Below the pieces are notes generated by a model. That model searched no databases, was not told where the DNA came from, and saw only the letters and a program-made list of their open reading frames with translations. From Desulfurococcales archaeon (GTDB lineage: Archaea > Thermoproteota > Thermoprotei_A > Sulfolobales > AG1): DNA of 6,713 nucleotides. Shown piece after piece: positions 1 to 4,937 of this stretch. The position numbers were made by a program, and so were the translations under genes. Positions within the stretch are counted from its first letter, which is position 1; every line of letters starts with the position of its first letter. Where the stretch lies: contig JALXCO010000069.1 in the NCBI GenBank assembly GCA_026990885.1, positions 1,027 through 7,739 on the forward strand. Direction: 5' to 3'.

Positions 1-609
1 GGAATAGACATGAGGCCTCGGGGATTCAAGATTCTTCTTGAGATCATAGTTAGGGGTAGGTGGCGCAGGATCTCTGAGTACCCCTATATATTCGGATCTA
101 GAAAGCAGGGCAGGAGCAAGCTTAGGCTGAGGGATATGTCTAGCTTCATACTCCAGGTGCTGGATCTAAGCGAGTATAGGCTACTTAAATTCATGATTAC
201 TGGAGCAACAGGTGTTGCCGTAAACAATATTGTTCTCTATCTACTGGTTTCGTTTGGTATTCCCGTATATATAGCTTCGCCGATAGCCATAGAGATCGCC
301 ACAATCAACAACTTCACGATAAATAATCTATGGACATTCACCAGATTTAGGAGATACGGTAAGTGGTACAGCAGATTAGCCAAATACCATGTTGCTGTTG
401 GATTAGGTAACGCTATAAACTATATAACTGTTCTACTCCTTAACCAATACATAGGCCTGATCGAGTCCAACCTCCTGGGTATATTTCTGGGTTTCATAGC
501 CAACTACCTGGTTAGCTCTGAGTTTGTATGGGAGATCAAGTGGGCAAGCATAGAGAAGAGCAAGGATAAAAAGTATTTAAGCACCTCCATAGTGTGTAGG
601 TCGCTGTGA
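1..609 (+). CDS. Dolichyl-phosphate mannose synthase-like GT2 glycosyltransferase with GtrA domain (5' partial)
   Basis: The frame is open from base 1 (it starts Gly-Ile-Asp-Met-Arg-Pro-Arg-Gly-Phe-Lys), so this is the tail of a longer gene and the ATG at base 10 is internal; 202 residues are visible. The first ~50 residues match the end of a GT-A fold of the dolichyl-phosphate mannose synthase (DPMS) type: a GFKILLEI helix, then a PYIFGSRKQGRSKL stretch resembling the R-x-x-G-x-SKL segment of this family. From about residue 61 a GtrA-type membrane domain follows, with four predicted helices at roughly 61-85, 88-113, 126-150 and 155-178, including a NNFTINNLWTF stretch like the conserved F-x-x-N-x-x-W-x-F of GtrA. 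Known family members, such as the Pyrococcus DPMS, transfer a sugar from a nucleotide donor to a dolichyl-phosphate carrier at the cytoplasmic face of the membrane for protein glycosylation. The sugar specificity cannot be read here because the catalytic half lies outside the window. Confidence 0.85.
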   Translation, partial: GIDMRPRGFKILLEIIVRGRWRRISEYPYIFGSRKQGRSKLRLRDMSSFILQVLDLSEYRLLKFMITGATGVAVNNIVLYLLVSFGIPVYIASPIAIEIATINNFTINNLWTFTRFRRYGKWYSRLAKYHVAVGLGNAINYITVLLLNQYIGLIESNLLGIFLGFIANYLVSSEFVWEIKWASIEKSKDKKYLSTSIVCRSL

Positions 610-616
610 AGCGATC
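599..616 (+). repeat. Short hairpin spanning the stop codon of the DPMS-like gene
   Basis: TCGCT (601-605) and AGCGA (610-614) form a perfect inverted repeat, extendable by one G-U and one G-C pair to 599/616. The loop is GTGA, a GNRA-type tetraloop, and it contains the TGA stop (607-609). It is followed by a run of six T at 652-657, too distant for a classical hairpin terminator. The structure is seen directly; any role in mRNA end stability is inference. Confidence 0.35.
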
Positions 617-688
617 ACCAACAGACTTGGATTATACTAGAAGTTGAGCGGTTTTTTCATATGCATGATTATTGCGTGGCGGGCAGAT

Positions 689-704
689 ATGCGCTTTATC
701 GCAT
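689..704. repeat. Inverted repeat upstream of the rhodanese promoter (possible terminator or operator)
   Basis: ATGCG (689-693) and CGCAT (700-704) are a perfect 5-bp inverted repeat with a 6-base loop. A T-rich run (TTATTTTT, 704-711) follows immediately. On the plus strand this resembles a weak hairpin plus T-tract terminator for the upstream glycosyltransferase. It also sits just upstream of the rhodanese TATA region, so it could be an operator. A stem this short may also be chance. Confidence 0.3.
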
Positions 705-706
705 TA

Positions 707-728
707 TTTTTAATATAAGTTTATAATA
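707..728 (+). promoter_or_regulatory. AT-rich promoter region (TATA box) of the rhodanese gene
   Basis: The segment holds two overlapping TATA-like elements, TTTTTAATATA (from 707) and TTTATAATA (720-728). In crenarchaea the TATA centre lies about 26-27 bases before the transcription start. The first element would place the start near 739, leaving a short leader that contains the GGTGA at 749-753. The second would start transcription near 750 and lose that site. The first is therefore the better candidate. The position is inferred; no mapped start is available. Confidence 0.45.
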
Positions 729-748
729 TCAAATAACATACATTACTA

Positions 749-753
749 GGTGA
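749..753 (+). promoter_or_regulatory. Shine-Dalgarno site deciding the TTG start of the rhodanese gene
   Basis: GGTGA is complementary to the UCACC near the 3' end of archaeal 16S rRNA and lies 6 bases before the TTG at 760. The ATG at 755 is closer to the site but its frame stops after ten codons, so TTG is the supported start. Confidence 0.55.
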
Positions 754-759
754 AATGGC

Positions 760-1083
760 TTGTCGAAGTTTGAAGAGATCGATGTAAACAAGGTAATGGA
801 GCTGTTGAAAAACAATGCTGTACTGATCGATGTTAGAAGCAGAGAGAGCTACGCTAAAGAACACATTAAAGGCGCTATAAATATACCAGTCAACGAGATC
901 GAGAACAGGCTCAATGAGATCCCGAAAGATAAGCCGGTTGTGGTGTATTGCACAAACGTAAACTGCACAGCAAGCCTGTCGGCTGCACAGAAGCTGACGA
1001 GCTTAGGATACAGCAATGTATATAGATTTGTAGGGGGCCTTCAGGAGTGGAAATCAGCCAATCTGCCGACAGAAAGCGGTTAA
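760..1083 (+). CDS. Single-domain rhodanese-like sulfurtransferase
   Basis: This 107-residue protein is one complete rhodanese domain, the usual length for the stand-alone form. The order is typical: an N-terminal helix, VLIDVRS (21-27), HIKGAINIP (35-43), the active-site strand VVVYC with Cys64, then LGYSNVYRFVGG and EWKSANLP near the end. The loop after Cys64 is C-TNVN-C with a second Cys at 69, as in the rhodanese subfamily with a C-x4-C loop, instead of the C-x-x-G-x-R loop of classical GlpE-like proteins. Rhodaneses carry sulfane sulfur as a Cys persulfide. The donor and acceptor are unknown; a link to the tRNA-thiolation genes at the right end of the window is only a possibility. It starts at TTG with a good Shine-Dalgarno site and has its own promoter. 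The next gene is convergent. Confidence 0.9.
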   Translation: MSKFEEIDVNKVMELLKNNAVLIDVRSRESYAKEHIKGAINIPVNEIENRLNEIPKDKPVVVYCTNVNCTASLSAAQKLTSLGYSNVYRFVGGLQEWKSANLPTESG

Positions 1084-1115
1084 ATGCCTGGAGAATCAAC
1101 CATTTAAAAATATGA

Positions 1116-1134
1116 GAATCGAATTTTGGATTTT
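1116..1134. terminator. Possible bidirectional T-rich terminator between the rhodanese gene and tbp
   Basis: The 49-base gap between these convergent genes is A/T-rich. The plus strand has two TTTT runs (1124-1127 and 1131-1134) downstream of the rhodanese stop. The minus strand has TTTTT (complement of 1116-1120) downstream of the tbp stop. Archaeal RNA polymerase terminates at such T-tracts. There is no strong hairpin, and this is inferred from sequence only. Confidence 0.35.
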
Positions 1135-1717
1135 ATGACAGCTCTCCTAGAAGTTTTTCCTCACTAACCTTCTTGATGCAGTCGTGCTCGACCAATAGAT
1201 TATACATTGTTGTTGCTGCCTCATAAACCTCTTCCTCGCTCTTAGCTCCCGTTATAACCATTTTTCCAGATGAAAATATTAGCAGAACCACCTTTGGCTC
1301 ATCCATCCTGAATATCAGCCCCGGAAACTGCTCAGGCTCATACATTGTGTTTTCAAGAATCAATGCGGCCTTCTCTAATAGAACCTCAACTCCTAGATTT
1401 GCTGAAGCTACTATATTCTGGATCTGTATTCGAGGCTTGCCCACCAGCGTTACCCCGCTTTTGATGAACATTCTCAATATTCTCTTTACGGCTTTGATAA
1501 GATCATTGGTTTTTTTGGCTCCTGTTATAACCATCTTGCCCGATTTAAATATCAGTGCGGTAACCTTAGGGCTATCTATCCTTAGTATCAGTCCTGGAAA
1601 CTGCTCGGGGTTGTATTCTATTTCGGGGATGTTCTGCTCGATCAGATCTAGATCCAGCGTCTGATTTAATATAACCGTGGCAACGATGTTTTCAATCTTA
1701 ACCTCGGGATCTGCCAT
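1133..1717 (-). CDS. tbp: TATA-box-binding protein (TBP)
   Basis: This 194-residue protein is a full-length archaeal TBP, the factor that binds and bends the TATA box and recruits TFB and RNA polymerase. It consists of two direct repeats, about residues 8-95 and 98-185. The core of repeat 1 (35-68) and of repeat 2 (126-159) agree at 27 of 34 positions by my count, both containing PEQFPGLI and SGKMVITGAK. The FPGL phenylalanines (Phe40, Phe131) and the LIF phenylalanines (Phe57, Phe148) correspond to the pairs that insert at the ends of the TATA box. The C-terminal tail is short (SEEKLLGELS) and not the long acidic tail seen in some archaea. The ATG at 1717 is preceded by a GGGG stretch 8 bases upstream. 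It is convergent with the rhodanese gene and divergent from rnhB, sharing a palindromic TATA element with it. Confidence 0.97.
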   Translation of the reverse strand: MADPEVKIENIVATVILNQTLDLDLIEQNIPEIEYNPEQFPGLILRIDSPKVTALIFKSGKMVITGAKKTNDLIKAVKRILRMFIKSGVTLVGKPRIQIQNIVASANLGVEVLLEKAALILENTMYEPEQFPGLIFRMDEPKVVLLIFSSGKMVITGAKSEEEVYEAATTMYNLLVEHDCIKKVSEEKLLGELS

Positions 1718-1748
1718 TTATAAACCCCTTTAAATATTGATATAAGAG

Positions 1749-1758
1749 ATTTATAAAT
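1749..1758. promoter_or_regulatory. Palindromic TATA element between divergent tbp and rnhB
   Basis: ATTTATAAAT at this position is identical on both strands. Its centre is about 36 bases from the tbp ATG and about 42 bases from the rnhB ATG at 1796. A start site 26-27 bases away in each direction would give leaders of roughly 10 and 16 bases. A second minus-strand TATA-like element (TTATAT, near 1740-1746) would instead make tbp leaderless. On the plus strand the flank ATAAGAG is closer to a BRE than the opposite flank. The palindrome is seen; its use as a promoter in both directions is inferred. Confidence 0.5.
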
Positions 1759-1795
1759 ATAGACCAGCGCGGTGGGAAAGATCGGTAAACACGAT

Positions 1796-2476
1796 ATGGT
1801 TTTAGGGATAGATGAGGCGGGGAGGGGACCTCTCGTAGGCCCATTGGTGATTGCTGGCGTAGCTGTAGCTGGTGGAGATATAGATCTTCTTAGAGAGATC
1901 GGTGTAGACGACAGCAAGAAGCTCACAAGATCTAGGAGAGAAGAGCTATTCAATACTATAGTAGATATAGCTAGAGTAGTTATAGTGCGTAAAGTCGCGC
2001 CTAAAGAGATCGATAGCGAGAACCTCAATGAGCTATCATATAGAGCTGTACTGAGTATAATAGAAGCTCTATGCACATCCTCGTTCTCGTGTCCTAGAGC
2101 CGTATATATAGATAATATAGGCGTAGCGGACAGCTTCAGGAGAAGGATTGAACATGCCGCAAGGGTTCTTGGTGTAGATCATGTAGTTATGGAGCCCAAA
2201 GCAGACTCGAAATACACTGTGGTTGGGGCTGCATCTATAGTGGCTAAGGTATTGAGGGACTGGGAGATCCTTAATCTCTCAAGGCATATTGGGGATTTCG
2301 GATCCGGGTACGTGTCGGATCCGAAAACAGTTGACTGGCTCAACAGATTAGGTGCTGAAGATATGGAGAACGTCGGCTACTTTATTAGGCGTAAATGGTC
2401 CACATATAGAAGGAGGCAGCCCCAGATTATTAATCTCGACAAATATACATTAAATGGTGAGCGGGATATTGAGTAG
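1796..2476 (+). CDS. rnhB: Ribonuclease HII
   Basis: This enzyme cuts the RNA strand of RNA-DNA hybrids, including single ribonucleotides and Okazaki primers. The product is 226 residues from this ATG, a normal size for archaeal RNase HII. The motif GIDEAGRG is at residues 4-11, supplying Asp6 and Glu7 of the catalytic DEDD set. VYIDNIG supplies Asp106, and EPKADSKY supplies Asp137, followed by the conserved VGAASIVAKVLRD. FGSGYVSDPKT and a later WS fit the C-terminal part. I chose ATG 1796 over the in-frame GTG at 1772 because archaeal homologues begin only a few residues before GIDEAGRG, and because the TATA element at 1749-1758 would start transcription near 1780, downstream of the GTG. 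The GTG would add eight residues. The 3' end overlaps the next gene, suggesting co-transcription. Confidence 0.96.
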   Translation: MVLGIDEAGRGPLVGPLVIAGVAVAGGDIDLLREIGVDDSKKLTRSRREELFNTIVDIARVVIVRKVAPKEIDSENLNELSYRAVLSIIEALCTSSFSCPRAVYIDNIGVADSFRRRIEHAARVLGVDHVVMEPKADSKYTVVGAASIVAKVLRDWEILNLSRHIGDFGSGYVSDPKTVDWLNRLGAEDMENVGYFIRRKWSTYRRRQPQIINLDKYTLNGERDIE

Positions 2477-2954
2477 CGGTGAGATTGAGGGCAAGATAAG
2501 GACACTAGCTATTTTGAGCTGTATAAAAACGGTGTCCGCTATAGCCAGCTATATGCAGAACGGTAATCGTGATAAAGCGATGCAGCTTCTTGAGAGCACG
2601 ATAAAGGATCTTAGCGAGATCAGGAAGAAGATCGAGTCCCTAAAGTCCAGAGCGGAGGAGGTCCTCAAAAAGATCGAGTCTATAGAGGAGCCTGGTGGCG
2701 ATATAGCAGAGATCATAGAGCCGTTTAGAGAGGAATTAAAAAACGCTATACTATCCAGCCCGTCGACTGCGAGGATCTGCATCAAGATCCAGCCACACCT
2801 AGAGATCATGTATTCAACACTAGGCAACATCACTAGAGATCTTAGAAGCAGAAACCGGGAGGTCAGGGATGCAGCATTCAAGGATTCTCTAGCATACTTA
2901 AGCTATATCCGGTCATACCTATCAGATCTATTGAAAACCCTTGAAAAGCTCTAG
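2454..2954 (+). CDS. Unrecognised helical/coiled-coil protein downstream of rnhB
   Basis: I do not recognise this family. The product is 166 residues from ATG 2454, almost wholly helical by composition, rich in Glu, Lys, Ile, Leu and Ser, with no signal peptide, membrane span or metal-binding Cys cluster. Residues ~45-75 (EIRKKIESLKSRAEEVLKKI region) have heptad-like spacing of Ile/Leu and look like a coiled coil. A second helical region follows at ~85-165, broken near PSTARICIKIQPH. It overlaps rnhB by 23 bases, so it is almost certainly co-transcribed with it. A TTG at 2469, in the same frame and 8 bases after GGTGA (2456-2460), is an attractive alternative start that would shorten the product by five residues. 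Codon use matches its neighbours. It could be an adaptor or scaffold acting with RNase HII or RadA, but that is only suggested by position. Confidence 0.8.
   Translation: MVSGILSSGEIEGKIRTLAILSCIKTVSAIASYMQNGNRDKAMQLLESTIKDLSEIRKKIESLKSRAEEVLKKIESIEEPGGDIAEIIEPFREELKNAILSSPSTARICIKIQPHLEIMYSTLGNITRDLRSRNREVRDAAFKDSLAYLSYIRSYLSDLLKTLEKL
2456..2460 (+). promoter_or_regulatory. Candidate Shine-Dalgarno site favouring TTG 2469 for the coiled-coil gene
   Basis: GGTGA lies 8 bases before TTG 2469 and overlaps the alternative ATG at 2454. If used, the true gene start is 2469 and the overlap with rnhB shrinks to 8 bases. No comparable site precedes ATG 2454. Confidence 0.4.
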
Positions 2955-2964
2955 AGCTCCGTTG

Positions 2965-2981
2965 CTAGATCTTAGATCTAG
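2965..2981. repeat. Inverted repeat after the coiled-coil gene
   Basis: CTAGATC (2965-2971), a TTA loop, then GATCTAG (2975-2981) form a perfect 7-bp inverted repeat. The same stretch reads as a tandem TAGATCT (2966-2972, 2973-2979). It lies 10 bases after the upstream stop and about 70 bases before the radA TATA box. No T-tract follows, so it is not a classical terminator. It could protect the 3' end or be an operator, and the motif is simple enough to be chance. Confidence 0.35.
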
Positions 2982-3048
2982 ACAGCGTTATTAACCCAGT
3001 AATACCGTTGGCCCTATACATTATTATGCCATGATAGTTATAACCTAT

Positions 3049-3056
3049 TTTAAATA
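3049..3056 (+). promoter_or_regulatory. TATA box of radA
   Basis: TTTAAATA is centred about 27 bases before ATG 3080, the distance expected for a leaderless archaeal transcript that begins at the start codon. This gives radA its own promoter despite the closely spaced upstream genes. Confidence 0.6.
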
Positions 3057-3079
3057 TAGTAATACAATTGGAGAATTAC

Positions 3080-4849
3080 ATGTCTGAGGAGACTAAGAGC
3101 GTTAAAAAATTCAAGACGATAGACGATCTCGATATAAGCCCAAGCATAATAAACAAGCTTAAAGAGGCTGGATTCGAAACCCTCGAATCGCTGGTCACGG
3201 CTAACGCAAGCGATCTAAGCTCCCTAGTAGGGATACCCCTACCAACAGCGATGAAAATAATAACTGCAGCTAGAGAAGCCCTAGATATCAGGTTTAAGAC
3301 CGCTAAAGAGGTTAAGCAGGAGAGACTAAATATAGGAAGGATAACGACTGGAAGTAAGAGTCTAGACCAGCTCCTTGGCGGAGGTGTTGAGACCAGAACA
3401 ATAACTGAGTTTTTCGGTGAGTACGGAACAGGTAAATGCGTATCTAGGGACACACCGATAATCTATGTTAGCCGTGGGGAAGTGAGGATCGAGAGTATAT
3501 CGGCTATATACAATAGATATAGAAGCCTCTATAACGAGATGCCGTATGATGAGGGATACGCTATCGAGGTAGATGATCTAAAAGTGTTCTCGGTTAATGG
3601 CGGTTCTATAGGTCTAGGAGAAGTGTCTTATCTATATAGGGAGTTCGCTAGAGAGATCTTAAGGATAGAGACAGCGACAGGAAGAATTCTGGAGGTGACC
3701 CCCTCACACAAGCTACTATTGAGAGCTAAGCAGGGGTATGTATGGGTTCCGGCCCACGCTATTAGTGAGGGGGACGAAATAGGTATTCCGGCAGGTATTT
3801 TGGGTGGATATACTGATGATTCCGTGATCTATAATCGTGTATATTCCAGAGGATTTATTGTCGCTTCAGAAGGTAGGTATGTCGCTGACTCCATATATGG
3901 CCTCGGATTGGATCCTGATGTATTCAGATCCTATATGATCGGCTATATAGAAGGATCAGGATACCAGCTAAGAGACAGGCAGATTCCGGCAGATAGCTAC
4001 AGTACAGCTACGGCTTTATCCTATATAGCCCATCTAGCTGGCTATATATCAGGCATTTATAGGGAGGATGGAAGAATATATGTGGTTAGATTCAGGAGAA
4101 GTGATCAAGGATCAAGCATATATTGGGATAAGGTAGCATCGATATATAGGATAAACTACAACAGCTATGTATACGATATAACGGTTCCAAAATACAGAAA
4201 CTTCATAGGTGGCTCAGCCCCCACAATTCTACACAACACGCAGCTTGGGCACCAGCTATCTGTGAATGTCCAGCTCCCACCAGATCAAGGAGGATTGAAC
4301 GGGTCGGCCGTATATATAGATACTGAGGGCACATTCAGGTGGGAGAGGATCGAGATGATGAGCAGGGCGAAGGGCTTAGATCCGGATGAAGCCATGGATC
4401 GCATATACTATATAAGGGCGATAAACAGCGATCACCAAATGGCGATCGTGGAAGAGCTAAGAACAATGATACCCGAGAGAAATATAAAGCTAGTGGTTGT
4501 GGACTCGGTTACCGGGCACTTCAGAGCTGAGTACCCCGGGAGAGAGAATCTAGCTGTTAGACAGCAGAAGCTCAATAAGCACCTCCACCAGCTCCAGACA
4601 TTGGCGGAGGTATATAATATAGCTGTTGTCGTCACCAACCAGGTTATGGCTAGACCTGATGTGTTCTATGGCGACCCAACAGTAGCTGTGGGAGGCCATG
4701 TTCTCGGTCACGCTCCAGGGGTTAGGGTTCAGCTAAGGAAGAGCAGAGGTAATAGAAGAATTGCTAGGGTTATAGATGCGCCACACCTACCAGAGGGCGA
4801 GGCTGTATTCATTATTACCGAGGAGGGTATAAGCGATATAGCTGAGTAG
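3080..4849 (+). CDS. radA: DNA repair and recombination protein RadA, intein-containing precursor
   Basis: RadA is the archaeal RecA/Rad51 recombinase that polymerises on single-stranded DNA and drives strand exchange. The precursor is 589 residues; removing the intein (residues 120-386) leaves 322, a normal RadA length. Numbered on the precursor: helix-hairpin-helix N-terminal domain ~14-71; linker polymerisation motif FKTA at 72-75; Walker A GEYGTGK at 113-119, completed by Thr387 after splicing; Walker B LVVVDSV at 471-477; TNQV at 519-522; and DAPHLPEGEAVF with the ATP-cap region at 566-577. The start is ATG 3080: the TATA box at 3049-3056 predicts transcription from about this base, and GGAG lies 6 bases upstream. 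An in-frame TTG at 3068 would add four residues. Without splicing the P-loop is broken, so active RadA must depend on intein removal. Confidence 0.97.
   Translation: MSEETKSVKKFKTIDDLDISPSIINKLKEAGFETLESLVTANASDLSSLVGIPLPTAMKIITAAREALDIRFKTAKEVKQERLNIGRITTGSKSLDQLLGGGVETRTITEFFGEYGTGKCVSRDTPIIYVSRGEVRIESISAIYNRYRSLYNEMPYDEGYAIEVDDLKVFSVNGGSIGLGEVSYLYREFAREILRIETATGRILEVTPSHKLLLRAKQGYVWVPAHAISEGDEIGIPAGILGGYTDDSVIYNRVYSRGFIVASEGRYVADSIYGLGLDPDVFRSYMIGYIEGSGYQLRDRQIPADSYSTATALSYIAHLAGYISGIYREDGRIYVVRFRRSDQGSSIYWDKVASIYRINYNSYVYDITVPKYRNFIGGSAPTILHNTQLGHQLSVNVQLPPDQGGLNGSAVYIDTEGTFRWERIEMMSRAKGLDPDEAMDRIYYIRAINSDHQMAIVEELRTMIPERNIKLVVVDSVTGHFRAEYPGRENLAVRQQKLNKHLHQLQTLAEVYNIAVVVTNQVMARPDVFYGDPTVAVGGHVLGHAPGVRVQLRKSRGNRRIARVIDAPHLPEGEAVFIITEEGISDIAE
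3437..4237 (+). mobile_element. RadA intein (267 residues) with degenerate LAGLIDADG endonuclease
   Basis: This in-frame insert splits the RadA Walker A motif between Lys119 and Thr387. Splicing features are complete: Cys at position 1 in block A (CVSRDTPII), block B TPSH with its Thr-x-x-His, block F VYDITVPKYRNFI, block G ending Ile-Leu-His-Asn, and Thr as the +1 extein residue. It should therefore be able to self-splice. Between blocks B and F lies about 120 residues, too short for a complete two-motif LAGLIDADG enzyme. One decayed motif, MIGYIEGSG (bases 3935-3961), has Ser where the catalytic acidic residue is expected. It is followed soon by a block-H-like stretch (STATALSYIAHLAGYISGIY), with no second LAGLIDADG motif between. 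The homing endonuclease therefore looks internally deleted and inactive. RadA inteins at a GK/T site are known, for example in Pyrococcus; I infer that this is the same insertion point. Confidence 0.93.
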
Positions 4850-4910
4850 ATCAGGATAGATAATATAGGCGTACCAGGTAATCACGTTTTTGATTTAGCT
4901 ATATGATTGG

Positions 4911-4918
4911 TTTAATTA
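4911..4918 (+). promoter_or_regulatory. TATA-like box of the prepilin peptidase gene
   Basis: TTTAATTA is centred about 24 bases before ATG 4938, consistent with a leaderless or near-leaderless transcript. There is no clear Shine-Dalgarno site before this ATG, which fits. A T5 run at 4887-4891 earlier in the gap may end the radA transcript. Confidence 0.4.
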
Positions 4919-4937
4919 GATTCCTGTGTTGATTTAG

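Noticed and set aside
610..759. Possible C/D-box or other small RNA gene in the spacer
   Set aside because: No paired C and D boxes or convincing extended fold were seen; the spacer is explained by a terminator-like hairpin and a promoter.
911..1099. Minus-strand reading frame of 62 codons
   Set aside because: It lies antisense to the well-supported rhodanese gene and has no recognisable motif.
1347..1664. Plus-strand reading frame of 105 codons
   Set aside because: Antisense shadow of tbp, which has a complete two-repeat TBP sequence.
1666..2076. Minus-strand reading frame of 136 codons across the tbp start and rnhB
   Set aside because: It would cover the divergent promoter and run antisense to rnhB; its composition is Ser/Ile/Leu-rich, typical of an antisense shadow.
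3068..3079. TTG at 3068 as the radA start
   Set aside because: It lies upstream of the transcription start predicted from the TATA box, and the ATG at 3080 has a better context.
3076..3453. Minus-strand reading frame of 125 codons opposite the RadA N-terminus
   Set aside because: Antisense to the conserved HhH and Walker A region; no ribosome site or homology signal.
4891..4937. Direct repeat TGATTTAG at 4891-4898 and 4930-4937 flanking the prepilin peptidase TATA box
   Set aside because: An 8-base AT-rich repeat is expected by chance in such a spacer and nothing else supports a function.
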